From assembly GCA_946803715.1 (NCBI GenBank), contig CAMPET010000033.1, forward strand, positions 144,881 through 208,880: a stretch of DNA of 64,000 nt, written 5' to 3'. The position numbers and the translations under genes were made by a program. Below the pieces are notes generated by a model. It ran no database searches, was not told the origin of the DNA, and was given only the letters and a program-made list of their open reading frames with translations. Positions 35,651 to 48,218 of the stretch are shown in pieces (position 1 is the first letter of the stretch; each line of letters begins with the position of its first letter). The stretch is from Beroe ovata (lineage: Eukaryota; Ctenophora; Nuda; Beroida; Beroidae).

Positions 35651-38432
35651 ATGACGACTCACTTTAAGTGGACTTTGGTTCTGCTTCTCCTAGCTTACAG
35701 TACACCCAATGTTGTATCAAAGCAGTATGATCAAGATTCGGTTAGTTTGAGAAACATGAATGATATACTGATATAGCGATTCCACCTCACACTCACCCCC
35801 CATTCCGAAACATTCCTGGATACTGAACTTGCAAAATCCCAAGCCCCAAGAGGACTACGATACATGGATCGATGCAGGAGTGGATTTTGAAGCCGAGGCG
35901 CTCCGCAATGAAGGTATTGAGGCACCAACGAGCTCTTCTAGCACACTAACCACAGATAGTGGCGAGGAGAAAGAGGTTGAAAACCATGAAACATATGGTG
36001 GGTATTCGGGTTCAGAGTTAATAGTTTTCAGAGTTAATAGTTTTCACAGACCATGAACTCGCAACTTCATCAATCATCATCTTTGATCACAATAGATTCC
36101 TAATCTAGGTACATGCCCTGAGAACAAACCGTATCGTTATGCGGAGGGAAGGAAGTGCTGTGCTGGGGATATGGAAGATGGGGAGCCTGATGGTCCAGAG
36201 GGATGCAATGGGAGTGTTCTAACCTTGAAAAGTACTTGTTGTGCCAAGAAGAACAAAAGGTGTCCATTCTCTATGTGCGTTGATAAGGGTAAGTTTCTGA
36301 ATGCAGAGACAATACCTACCTGCTATAGTTTAACTTTGATTCCATGCAGCTAAATACGCACACTCCACAGGTCTATACTAACATACTAAGTAGGCATCAT
36401 GAAATATATTCAAAACCTAAAATCATAAAACTTTTCAGATACAAAAGACTTGGTTGATGAAAAACGAAAAGAAATTGCAGAGAAAGTCAGCGATTTTGAA
36501 GACCCTAGCCAATTTGAAGCATATGTGAGGACTGAAGATTCTCTGGCATTATACCAATACGAATTACTTGATGATGTGATGAAGAGTGGCGGAACCATAG
36601 ACCTGAATGATGAAGATGTGGCAGAAATCTACAATGATAGGAATTTAATTCAAACTCTGATGACTAATGGTGACATAAGTGGTAATAACTGGGTCACAGC
36701 CATGAAAAATCTTGCTAGGATAATGCGTGAAGACAAAAAGGCCAAGAAGGGGTTGAAATTCAGGCTAGCTGTGGCTGTAGCCTTGACCTTCTCAAAGACA
36801 CTGATTTCCACAGCTGATAAAGGGGACATTGACGGCATAGCAAGATACCACAACTTTGCCCGATGGGCAGATGAAGGTGTACTCATGGAACCTTTTTACA
36901 ATCTCAACATTTATGAAATGCGATTTGTGGTACATGGTGCTGCAAGAGATGAAGAATTAGTATGGGCCAGAGAAAATGTTCCTGATAAGTTCAGAAGCCC
37001 ATACAAGATTGGAAAGGCTGTTTTCGACATGGTGACATATACAACTGGCAATCCCCTAAAAGGTAAGAATGCGACATTGGAAAACATGCACATATATGGC
37101 GGAGTCTGTGGTACATTCTGCAGATTCGGTGCTGGAATGTCACAAGCATTCGGGATGCCTGCCACCCCTATAGGACAACCAGGTCACTGTGCTTTCACAT
37201 GGCTAGTCAATGGAACTGAATGGCAGTTAGCTAATAAAGTAAGGGGCTGGGACATGAGCAAAATTGGAGGTAAAGTTCCTCATTATACATGGAAACAGGC
37301 AGCACCTTTCATGATTCTGATGCATGAAGTACAAAAAGATCCACAGTCGTTCCAGATTTCAGAGAAAATGAGGATACTATCAACAATTGCTGACCCCAGG
37401 TTCAAGTGTACATTGATTGAAAGTGCAATAGATGTCTGCCCACAGAACTATGGTCTGTATCAAGAGCTAGATGGGATAACATCTCCACAGGTGATAGATG
37501 AGAATAGTGTACAATTGAATATGCTGCCTCATGTGGAAAATTTCATAAATAGGCCGATAGAAGACATTGCATGGTTGAAACCAGTCACAAGTTGTGGTCC
37601 ATCAGCAAACAGTGCCTATGTTCTTACAAGAGGAGGCCGGAAATGGAGCACAAATCTTACAGACAGTGCATGGATTGAAATTGATTTGACTGGAACCTAT
37701 TCCATTGATGAAATGTCTATCGCTTGGCCTTCAAAATCTGGTAAAGCAGAAATTAATTACAGCATTCTTGCAATGATCAATGATGCATTTGTGGAAGTAA
37801 GAAGTCAAGCTGATGATACAGACACCAGTAAAAAGTTGTCAGCCATACCAGGATGGGATGGAATCACCTCCAAAATCAGATTTGAACTGAGAACATCACT
37901 TGACCAAATTGTGATAAGTGAAATAAAAGTAAATGGAAAAGCTTACTTCACTTCTCGCATTGTTACTTTATTAAGACCGGTGACAACAAATGTTAATAAT
38001 GATCAAGCAATGAATCTGGTAGATGGGAGAATGGATACTTCCTGGACCAGCAGAGAAAAAAATTCTTGGATAGAAATAGCCTTTAATGGTATGTGTGTCC
38101 TTGAGGAAGTAATAATAGACTGGCAGAAGAAAACCAGAGGAATACAGACAATACAATACATTGTGGGAGATGAGATATACATAGAGAAAACCGGAAAGTT
38201 CCAAACACTGGAAATGAAAGGGTTGGCAACTAAACTCAAAATCTTGTTGACAGGAGCCAAGTCATACTCTGTAAGGGAGATTTCGGCAACTGGAAACTGC
38301 TTCTCAATGAAGGATGTCATGAAAATGAAGGTACAAGATGAAGTGTTGGATAGGCAAGAGATATGTGGAAATTTTGTAATTGAGGATATCTTAAAAGTCA
38401 TTGATGATGCTATCTGTGATACATGTCTCTAG
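35651..38432 (+). CDS. Secreted Cys-rich / transglutaminase-like / double discoidin-like protein, copy B
   Basis: A tandem paralogue of the gene at 32091, with the same four-exon structure and the same intron phases (35651-35740, 35844-35997, 36109-36288, 36439-38432), giving 805 residues. The signal peptide is followed by a longer Ser/Thr/Glu-rich linker (APTSSSSTLTTDSGEEKEVE) than in copy A. The cysteine module is almost identical (KPYRYAEGRKCCAGDMEDGE). The catalytic-looking residues are kept with the same spacing: GGVCG (Cys 365), QPGHCAF (His 391) and RGWDMS (Asp). Two discoidin-like domains and the CDTCL tail follow. The cysteine module is far more conserved than the linker, which argues for selection on it. 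The gene ends 305 bp from the ULK4 stop, tail to tail. Confidence 0.85.
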
Positions 38433-38560
38433 ATCAAGTTGAGATGTAACCAGTTTGTCCTTAATACTTCAGATATAGCATAACATAGATTTTATTACTT
38501 CTTTATCCCCCTTATCCAATAATTGAAACACAGGTCATTTGCATCTGAAATATAAATCCA

Positions 38561-38566
38561 TTTATT
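38561..38566 (-). promoter_or_regulatory. Likely polyadenylation signal of ULK4
   Basis: TTTATT on the plus strand reads AATAAA on the minus strand, about 170 bp past the ULK4 stop codon at 38737. The 3' ends of ULK4 and of the convergent secreted gene must lie within about 300 bp of each other. Confidence 0.4.
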
Positions 38567-38736
38567 GAAGTCATACCATTTGAAAATTTGGAATGATCCA
38601 AAGAACCATTATCAATTCTTTACACTTATTCACATTTACAACCATATCAACAACACATTGTGAAGGTGATACAGCATATTTTCTGTCAGAGGAAATCAAA
38701 TAAAATCCGCTACGAAAAACTGGTAGAAGAAATTCA

Positions 38737-41700
38737 CTATCCACTCTTCAATATGAGTTTAGAAACTTCTTCTGCTAGATGCACCAACCTGAATAAGAAA
38801 TTCTGTTAAGTATTTGTCGATTGATGATAGGCCATTAGGCCCTGTCAAAAATTTCGTTTTGCGCGCGCAATTATAAAATATAATTCTGCCTTGATGTGTG
38901 CACACGTTGCGCGCCCCTATTCTACTTGTATTTATAGTAAACTGAAAAGTCGTAGAAAGGAGACGCGACGCGCAGCGCAGAGTATTTAGGTCACGCAGCG
39001 CAGGAATAGTTGACATGATATAGGATGAAGTTCCGCCAGCGAGGGTAGGGAGTAATTTTTCAATTGTTTATATTTCTAGGACAGGCTTGCATAATGATCA
39101 GCGTTCTAGTATCCCCATTCCCCAGATAATCAAGTACTATAGCCTTGGTGCGTACGTAGCATTTCATATTCATACTCTCAACTCTATTCTCGAATACAGT
39201 GATCGATTAAGTGAGAATTCGTCGTGGCGCGCATCAGCCTGACATGCTGGAGACTCGGGCCGAGGCGCGCGTAAAATATATACTAGTTGCGCAAACTTTC
39301 AACTTCCACATTTTTATGTTTCTGCGCCTTACAACACTTCGAAAAGCATTGTTAGCGACAATTGGCACATATGCCATAACTCTTAACCGCCAAATTTCAA
39401 TGAACAAGAATTTACCGTTGTCTGTAGCTATAAGAATGAACTTACGTGGGGCTATTTGCCTTGACAGCTATGACTGATCTGTTCAACTGCTCTCTAGTTG
39501 ACTGTATCATCATCTCAATCAGATCAGGGTCAGTGCTCAACTAGAAAGAAGAAAATGGATTTGGGTTTGCTATGAAGTCGGTTTATGGCTCATTTACCAC
39601 AATAAAGTCGAAGTGAAATCGAAAAGAAGCTCACAATCCGTTTCAGGATCTTTAACGTTGTTTTCACTCGGACCTCATTCGTATTTTTGAGAGATTCAAT
39701 CAAGATATCCTGGAATTTTGAGATTAGAATCGACCTATCCAAAACTCCCGATTTGATACGCACGATCATTGGTTCCATTAACACTTACGACATTATATGG
39801 CGTCAAGAAATCCTTGTACTGACCACCGTAGAGCTGTGTTATGGACAACAGCGTGGTGGTGGCTGGTGTCAAGTGATACCACACTAACAAGACGCCACAC
39901 GTGTTGACAACACACTGTGTCCGTCGTAGAACTTCCTCTCCCGCACTCTTGTTTTTACTCTGTGGTGTAACGAAGGCGGTGTCAAGATATATGATGACAC
40001 TGGCTAATACAGTTTTGTGATTAACAGATGCTGAGCCTACCTGAAGTGCAGTTTTGACCACACCCGTAACGTAATTCATAAGAGAAGACAAGCATTTTAT
40101 CCCGGCTAGGGAGGTCTCTTCTGCGATGCTACAACTGACACCCAGTTTCAGGAGGAGAAGACTCAGCTGTTCGTGAACTCCTGTGAAAAAAGGTGTCAAG
40201 AGAGTGTGTTGTGTCAAGAGAGTGGTGTCAGGGGAGTGGTGTCAAGAGAATGTGGTGTTAAGAGAGTGGTGTCAAGGGAGTGTAGCGTGAAGATCAAGAA
40301 AGTGGTGTCAGGAAACTGATGTCAACGAAATGGTGTCAGGAATATAATGTTACGAATAGTTAAGATAGTGGTGTCAAGAGATATACCGAGTGTGTATAGC
40401 CAGGAGAAGTCCACGTTGGACGCCGACATGACACACGCCAGTGTCTCCAGTATCAGATGACACAGACCCTCCTCGGGATCCACATCCTTCATGAGTTCCA
40501 CCAGCGCTGTCACTATACCGTGTTCCTCCAATTGTAGCTGCAGAGATAACTGTTACGGTAACTGAGTGATGCCCGGATTTCTTATCCATGACACTTTCAC
40601 ACTATTTCCATGAATACATACACGGTTACATACACACGCAGTACACACAGTACATTGAAACACAGACAATAGACACACACACACACAGACACACACANNN
40701 NNNNNNNNNNNNNNNNNNNNNNNNNNNNNNNNNNNNNNNNNNNNNNNNNNNNNNNNNNNNNNNNNNNNNNNNNNNNNNNNNNNNNNNNNNNNNNNNNNNN
40801 NNNNNNNNNNNNNNNNNNNNNNNNNNNNNNNNNNNNNNNNNNNNNNNNNNNNNNNNNNACACACACACACACACACACACACACTTCTCACCTCGGGCAA
40901 GACTGATAGAAGCGGTAACATTATCTTCAGCGCTAATGTTGGCAGCGGCGGAGTTTCGAGCAGTATTTCTTGTATCGAGGGTAGAATGTGGAGAGTGTAG
41001 AGTGTAGATAGTGTATCGGAGTCCAGTGAGTGCACTGCGCGTTCTGTGGCGCGCACACACATCTGTACCGCAACTCCCCTGAATTACGAGAAATAGAGTG
41101 GTAATCAGTGGCATTCATTCCGGTAATCAGTCGAAAATGATCATTGTGCGTTCCCTAAAGCACTCCCACCCTCCATTACCCACATCTCATCTCGACCACA
41201 GTTATTCTATGCATTGTACACACCCAGCACACCCACTGCTATTGGCACACCCCCAACTACCTACGTATTTACTACCAACTGGCACACCTGTAATCACCCG
41301 TACATCGACACAGCACCCCAAGAAGAGGAATCGTCTGCTCGGGAAGCATGTGTGGCAGACAAATCTCGGATATTGAGAATAGCGTCGCCAGGGTTTCCTC
41401 CACCAACGACATTGATCCTAAGCCAGTGTCACCGTTCTGTATGCCAGGGACCTGGAAGAAGCTTGTTCATTTATAGGAAGCTATGAGCAATGCCGCCTCC
41501 AATGTTTGTCAGGATCAGAAATGAAGCTATTGACTGCTCCGCCGACGCCCCTTTTTAGTTATACTAGGTATTTCTCAAGTTGGGAGCTTACTCTTATAAT
41601 ATTTTGTGACAGATTACCATTCTGAGGATATCCGAGAGCTGTTCCATGTTGACAGCTGACAGGGCGTGTTGTGACAGTGCCCGTGACGTCATCAAGTGGA

Positions 41701-44700
41701 GTACTATCGGAAGGGAGGATAGGACCGAGTTGAGCTCCTTGGACTGGGCTGAGTTGGGGTTGCGCCGGTTTTCGACTCGTTTCAACACGCTCTCAACTTG
41801 ATCTGAGAGTGGTGGGTTGGATTCATTTCATGAAACTTGTTCTTCACCGGAACAATCACTACGAGCATCAGGAAATGACCAACTTATTTCGTGAGGCTCC
41901 ACTATTATCCACTATCATATGATTATTAGGATCCACAACTATATGATTATTAGGAATTACGTATCTACCTATGACATATACGTAGACCGGTGACCCGATA
42001 CCTACCTAATAGCTCTGGAAGGAATGAGAGTAGCGTCTGAGCCAGATAGGACAGACACTTGTTGGAATATTGCTCTGATGTCTTCTTCAGTTCCCTGTCC
42101 AGCACTTGTATCAACTTCATGTTGCATGCTGCTATGAGTGCTTCGTTCCCCACCAGAAGTCGAGATACGAGGAGTGATGCGAACGACCTGGGAATTGAGG
42201 GGGGTTTGGAGACTTCACAATTATTCATCGATTTTGAGAATGAGATAAAATATCAACTGGAATAATTGCTAGAAAATGAATTGATTGTGTGCATGAGCCC
42301 AATCAATGAATCAAATGAACTTGGCTCCAATCCAATCTCCCCTCACTTGCAGGTAGAGTGATTATTGCCCATGAGTCCAATAGCTAGCTGTAGCAGAGAC
42401 TTGTCAGCCAACACTCGTTTACACGTGGCTGAGGGCTTACTCCCACATAGTCCGTGGAGAATGAAGTTGATTGTCTCTTTCTGAAACATGTGGGTTTGAT
42501 TATTTCATGAAAATTTGGAGAAAGACTTGATGAGCGTTGGTCTGTTTTATATTAATGTTATTGGTTGTTTTTATCCATTTCATCAGCTGTTCAAATGAAC
42601 AAATTTGATCAATTCACTCTAGATTCGTACCTGTATGTAGGGCTGTGACTTGTTGACATTCTCAAGGACATTGACCAGCCCTATTTTGGAGACCACGTGA
42701 CCCAGCAAGGCGGGTGAGTGGATTGTCATGTTGGTAAGTGCTCTCACAAATGTTATGAATGCTGAATCTGTGGCTGGCTGCTTCATCTGGAGCTTCCACA
42801 GGGAAAGTGCCACTGCGTCTACATTGGAATGGTTCCGGAGTTAGAGAGGGGACCAGATGGTGCTTCACAATGATAATTATCATGGAGTACTGATATTGTA
42901 GCAGTCTAGTAATTTATATATGGTCAATAGAGAGACTAGAGCTAGAAACAGGTGATAGATAAGGGCTAGGGTTGTATCCAGTAAGTACGAAACATGACCT
43001 ATCTAGACTTCTATAATAAAGGTTGAAACATGGATCTATAGCCACCTTTTACAAATAGCAATCAAGTGTCAACCAGAGATAGCAGGCTGACACCTGATCA
43101 GTTGGCATTTACCATGACGTCACTATGACGTCACCATGACGTCAGCAGTACCTTGTGTGAAGTGTTTGCAGTGCTGTGACGTCACACTCGTGACGTTCTC
43201 CACTATTTTAGCCGCACACAACTGTGCCGCGCTCTCCTCTCCCTCTCTCAGACACCGGGTGACACACACGAAGGTGCTACTGGGAATCACCCAGTTCGTG
43301 TTGACACCGTCTGTCTCCTCCTGCGAGGGGTCGGAAAATGAGTTCAGTTGAGAAAAGACGCGGGTTCATTGTCCATGCGATATTCATACCAATCAAAATA
43401 ATCCATCAAAAGTACGAACTCGAATCACTGCTAGGTGTGAAACTGAGACACTAAATCACGATGAATTTCACGGGGGGTTACACCTATTCTACCCCGATAT
43501 CCGTGAAACACGTGCACAACACGTACTTGGCTAGCAATGAAGAAGATAAGTTCACCGAGCGTAGCCAGAGTGAAGAGCCGGACTGAGGCTGATCTGGAGC
43601 TATCACGTAACACATCTGTCAGTACTGACACGCACTCGCCTGTGAAAAACGTCTGTGTCACTTCAATCTCTAATCTTCATACTTAAATCGTCACATTCGC
43701 TCCAAAATGCCCCACAAATTCCAAAATGTCACAGATTTACTCTTGTTTCCACATTCAAAGAGTATGGATTAGTTGGTTTGTCACACGACAGAACTTGTCT
43801 TACCTAGTTGTGTTTCCGGTTCTATGGTAGTACTGTTTTGTATCAGAGCACCGATAACTTGAACCAGTTTTAGCTGTCTGTGGAAATTGGATTTGAGGAA
43901 AGAGCATCGCAGATTTGATGAGCTCGGGAAATCCGCACAAACAAACATGCGATTAGGGATAATAGAGTTCCTGCCAGACTTTACAAAACGCAGGAACTTA
44001 CATTTCGTCTGTAGCATTTTTCACGAGTTGAGCAAGTGTAAGCAGTAACTCAGAGTTAACGATCAGATAGACACAATTCTCGTAGGATGCTAGGTTGAAT
44101 ATGTATCCCACGCAGTTAGCTAATTCCCGTGTTGACACGTTCTTCCGAGCTAAGGGGGAGAGACGGTGGGTTATGACGTCATTGTGTTACCATGGTGACG
44201 TTATGGTGTTACCATAGTGACGTCATTGTTTTACCATGGTGACGTCATTGTGTTACCATGGTGACGTTAGGGTAGGTACAACCATAGTGGAATAACTGTC
44301 ATCTTGTCAGTATGACGTGCTGTCATGAGTGTTGACACGAGTGTGCATAAGTGTGGGAAAACATCACTCTTTTCCTTAATAAAGTATAAGAACACTCATG
44401 GAGTCGGAATAGCACTTTTTGAATCACACATTATCGAATGTGACATATTGACAGGTTTGGACACGGAATCAAGATTATTTTCAAAGTGCCAGGGGGGCAA
44501 GATTGACAGTTTGCTTACAAACTCACAGTTTTTGCGGTATGAAGCATCTGAAAAATGATGTTAGATCCATGCTAACAACCGCCGATTCAGATCAACAAAC
44601 TACCAACACTTTGCGACCCATTAAACCGGCTGCGTTGACATACCTACTACTGCCACAACTAAAACTACGGGATAATTTCACGATTTATTGTAACAAGAAG

Positions 44701-46733
44701 GATAATATCTTACACAAATAATCAGCCACTTCAACAAGATGATGAGAAATCTCAGAACCATCGCATTCCTCCAGCATGTGCTCTGCCAGCGGTTGCCAGG
44801 GTAACGCTCTGACGTCACACCTCATACTGACGGGCTCTTTGAACACCTTCGGATTACCTGTGAACAAAGAAGATGAAGTTAGCAATATGCCATTACAAAC
44901 ACTCCCGAATTCAAGTTGTACAGTGTACAAGTTGTACACTGTACACTGTACAGCTTGAACCGTGTACAATTCACATTGTACACGGTTCGATCGGATAGAT
45001 TTGGATCAATTCCAAGATTTGTCCGTCATTACCGACCTATGATAGGCTGCGGTATAAGAGTGGACTGGTACTCCATCATCAGAGACTCCAGGGTCAGTGA
45101 TGTGTTTATTTCCAGTAGAAGAGGGGTGGGAACGGGCGAGATCTTCCGAGGGGTCTTCTGGAAAAAGTAGTGCAATGTATTTTAGTCCGACACTAAAAGT
45201 TTGATTTTTATCGTAACCGGAAACTCATTCGAACGATTGTATCGATTCTGAGTGGTACCTGGCTGAGTGGCTTCTGTGGTGGTGGCATTTCAATCTGCGG
45301 CATCTGGACCATGGATTCTGTCAAATGTTCCGTGATACACTCATCATCACCGTCTCCCAACACAGAGCTACTAGTCCTCGTCCTATCGCGTGACCCACCG
45401 TCCAATGACGGAAGAGGACGTGACTCACGTGACGTCATATTGTCGTGAGACGATTGCGGAGGCTTGTCACGTGATGTTTGAGCAGGTTGTTGCTTGGCAA
45501 CCTCTGTGGATGACTCTCTGCTCTTTGCAACATGGTTAGGTTGGTAAGTGTTGTCTGAGGGTAGTTCTGAGGGGGCAAGCTCGGAGTCGCCAGCTGTGAA
45601 TGTGCGGTTTAGGCTGTCTGTGATGTTTTCCGATACGTCTTCTGATGCTGAGATAGAAGACAAGTCATTCCACGAACAACATCATGAGATAAGCAGTTCC
45701 ACCTACAATCTGAACTGATATCAACTCCCGATGATAGCACTCATTCATGACATAATATAGACATTGACAAAACAGTTTTACACACCGCCATTGTTCTGAA
45801 GTGTCTCATCTCCGGCAGTTGTATCCGACATGAACACAGCCGGCTGTGTCGCCGCCTCATCCTGCTGCTCCTCCACAAAGAACGGGTGTTTCTCCAGTTC
45901 CCGCCAGTTTAGCCGGGTTTCAGGATTCGGATCTAGTAACCCGGATAGGAGATCGATCAGAGCGTCAGAGAGAGGAACTCCGTCAACCCCACACTCTAGA
46001 GAGACAGTGGTTTACTCGTCACAAACTGATGGTTTCCTAGTCACAAAGTGATGGTTTACTATAGTCACAAACTGATGGTTCACGGGTCACAAACTATATA
46101 GTCATTCACACTTCACAAGTCACAGACGATATCAATGATCCACAATTATTCTGTAGAATAACTTACCGGGTAAACTGATGAACTTGGACTCAGTTGCCGA
46201 AATTGGGATTCTCTTTCCTCCGTTCTTCCGTCTTTCCTCCTCTGCCTTTATACCGTCAGTTATCTCCTCCAGAGTTGACCCAGGGAACGGCTCTCGACCT
46301 AGTGCACCGGAGTGTGAATCAGTTCATTTGGGGGAAATACGTTCAGTGAATAGTGGGGAGGTGCTAGATTGGGTGAAATGAAAGGGATGAGTCGGTTCAT
46401 AATCACGGTATACTGGAGGTGAAGGGGACGTCTGATGATTGGTAAAATCGTAGCTGGAAAGAAACACAGTCTACAAATAGCACACTGATCAGTCACACAC
46501 TCACCAGTCAACATGTGATAGAGAATGGCCCCCAATGACCACAGATCACTTGCATAACTCCAGGTGTTATCAAGCAGCGCCTCTGGGCAGCAGTAGAGGG
46601 GCGAGAGTGCGGGTGTTACACTTTCCTCTGAGGGCTTGGTCAGGTCAACACCCATGAGCAAGCCCCCCAGCTTCAGCATGCCTTTGGAGTCAATGTAAAT
46701 CTGGGGAATATGGGTCACCGTGTTTTTGTGTGT

Positions 46734-46769
<36 letters not shown>

Positions 46770-47652
46770 TTCGTGATTCAATCCAGAGATTATAACATCT
46801 ATTCGGTATGGAATTCAAACTTATTCACGGTACTTTGTGTGGGTGAAGATTCCTGACTATCACTCCAGCACTGTGTATATTGTAGAGGGCCTTGGTGAGC
46901 TGTAGTGCACAGTTTCGCACAACGTACTCTGGCGCAGGGGCGTCCTGTGTCATCGCCAGTGCCAAACTGCACCCATTACACAGCTCCTCTATCACCCAGA
47001 AATGGGAAGCTGGAGTAATTGACACCGTTACACGAGGTGCTGATGTGAGAATCTTCATCTCAACACGATCATATCATGCCCTGACATCTCAGCGTCAGCG
47101 CTGGTCATAAAATGTCATAGGCAAATTCCCTTTTTCTCAAGAAACAAATAGCTGTCACTCACATGTTTCATACCACTCGTAAAACTCGATGATGTTTGGG
47201 TGCTTTGTTTGGGATAACAGTGACACCTGATGGAAAAGGGGGAATGATGATATGACAAAAAGCTAATTTACTAAAATATGAGAACAATAATTTCTCAAAA
47301 CAGGAGATGTGTACCTATTATATGATGTTCCATTAACAATAATTAACAAATAACAATAGGTGGCACAAATTATCTGATCTCACTGAGATGTGAGACAGCT
47401 CAGAATCGGCACGTGCATTGCATTTGGCTAAGGAGATACATGATACAAAATACAAGCAGAACTAACGAACAGAATTTACGAAATCATCGCCATGCTACTT
47501 TAAAAGACTGTCACCTTGTTGTGTACGTATGGTTGGTATTCCTTCTCATAGCTGCAAATAGCTACAAAGTCGATCTGCCCCTTCTTCCTCCCTTTGTACA
47601 CCGTAGTGTGGGATCCCCTACCAAGCTCGTTATACAATATGTAATCATTCAT
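38737..47652 (-). CDS. ULK4: ULK4 pseudokinase with ARM/HEAT repeats, 24 exons, complete
   Basis: The 24 exons from 47515-47652 (start) to 38737-38788 (stop) join in perfect phase to 1292 residues; human ULK4 has 1275. Exon 1 has the ULK4 start DYILYNELGRGSHTTVYKGR. The kinase-like domain is about residues 4-270. It lacks the beta3 lysine (VAIC instead of VAIK), the HRD aspartate (VRNLHPHK) and the DFG motif (KLGGL), as expected for this pseudokinase. A disordered linker (exon 7) precedes helical ARM/HEAT repeats to the end, with blocks such as GEESAAQLCAAKIVENV, LPIVLHLMTSRAL, IQEILLETPPLPTLALK and ITQLYGGQYKDFL. ULK4 is linked to ciliary and microtubule function. Other exons are 47163-47226, 46834-47009, 46505-46700, 46167-46298, 45786-45995, 45259-45647, 45037-45157, 44714-44857, 44002-44149, 43804-43877, 43527-43639, 43152-43320, 42631-42818, 42347-42480, 42006-42187, 41618-41802, 41288-41451, 40892-41078, 40387-40537, 39789-40180, 39635-39709 and 39446-39540. 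Confidence 0.95.
38898..39004. mobile_element. Half copy of the GC-rich MITE-like element, in ULK4 intron 23
   Basis: The segment runs GTGCACACGTTGCGCGCCCC ... ACTGAAAAGTCGTAGAAAGG ... GAGTATTTAGGTCACGCAGC. It matches the reverse complement of the left half of the element at 49507-49897 in the same order. It is a solo half, so the family has dispersed within this locus. Confidence 0.75.
40191..40380. repeat. Minisatellite filling ULK4 intron 20
   Basis: Imperfect copies of AGAGAGTGGTGTCAAG occupy almost the whole 206-bp intron between ULK4 exons 20 and 21 (40181-40386). The unit is the reverse complement of the family at 10756-11055. Confidence 0.85.
40671..40884. other. Assembly gap of 161 N inside a CA repeat
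   Basis: Ns run from 40698 to 40858 with CA repeats on both sides, in ULK4 intron 19. The flanking exons join in phase and in protein register, so no coding exon needs to be missing, though one cannot be ruled out. Confidence 0.95.
43115..43144. promoter_or_regulatory. Three TGACGTCA (CRE) palindromes at 11-bp spacing
   Basis: TGACGTCA occurs at 43115, 43126 and 43137, exactly one helical turn apart, just inside ULK4 intron 13 next to its splice donor. TGACGTCA is the CREB/ATF site. The exact 11-bp period also fits a short tandem duplication. Confidence 0.5.
44173..44271. repeat. Tandem repeat carrying TGACGT(C/T)A, ULK4 intron 9
   Basis: About four copies of a 25-30 bp unit, TGTTACCATGGTGACGTCAT, each with a CRE-like core and a CCATGG palindrome. 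It may be regulatory or simply a minisatellite. Confidence 0.6.
44917..44988. repeat. TGTACA-rich palindromes with a 14-bp perfect hairpin
   Basis: In ULK4 intron 8, several GTACAGTGTACA-type palindromes are followed by GAACCGTGTACAAT (44957-44970) and its exact reverse complement (44975-44988) around a 4-base loop. Similar TGTACA-rich patches occur near 11.76 and 27.2 kb. Confidence 0.7.
46731..46766. repeat. GT microsatellite, ULK4 intron 3
   Basis: A simple (TGTG)n tract about 30 bp upstream (on the minus strand) of the ULK4 exon 4 acceptor. No function is implied. Confidence 0.85.
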
Positions 47653-48218
47653 GCTTTACACATCTTCCTGAACTAAGTGGTAATGAACTTTTGTGATCGT
47701 ATGAAGATCAAGGTTATTGTATGTACTATTATTTACTGTTCTATAGGTACTAGATACATATGGAAATTGTATCTAATGAGAATTGGGAAAATCAACATCC
47801 TCACATCCTCACAGCCACTCCTCTTCTCGAGAAATTTAGCTTCACAATGAACCTCGTAACAATAAGATTAAACAATAGCAACTATAACCCATTACATTAT
47901 GATGAAGGTATGATTAAAGGTCATGATGATTTGATAAATTTGACAGCCCTTTTTGACAGGCTTTTGTGATCAATTGTCCTGATTAATTACTAACATATGC
48001 CTTGAAATGCTTTAAAAAGGCCTGCAGAACCCACATCTCAGCACAGATCAGTCTCCTACCTTTTATAGGAAGAGACTGCAGCCGTGTTTAGACATGAGGG
48101 AAGATTATCCCTTCAAATCAAACATATAACCTATCTATGTACTGCTTTCAATTCGACATTATATCCACAAATTCTGAACATTGATTTCCAATAGCTTTAG
48201 CTTAAGAGCAACATTGCC

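Noticed and set aside
32141-38401. Minus-strand frames opposite the two secreted genes
   Set aside because: They are antisense shadows of long conserved plus-strand exons and have no conserved content.
40588-41118. Frames of 92-169 residues spanning the N gap
   Set aside because: They run through Ns and CA repeats; only 40892-41078 is real coding, as ULK4 exon 19.
27985-47652. One giant minus-strand gene joining the armadillo exons at 28-31 kb to ULK4
   Set aside because: ULK4 reaches its own in-phase stop at 38737 with normal length, and the armadillo gene has its own start at 31626 preceded by an in-frame stop.
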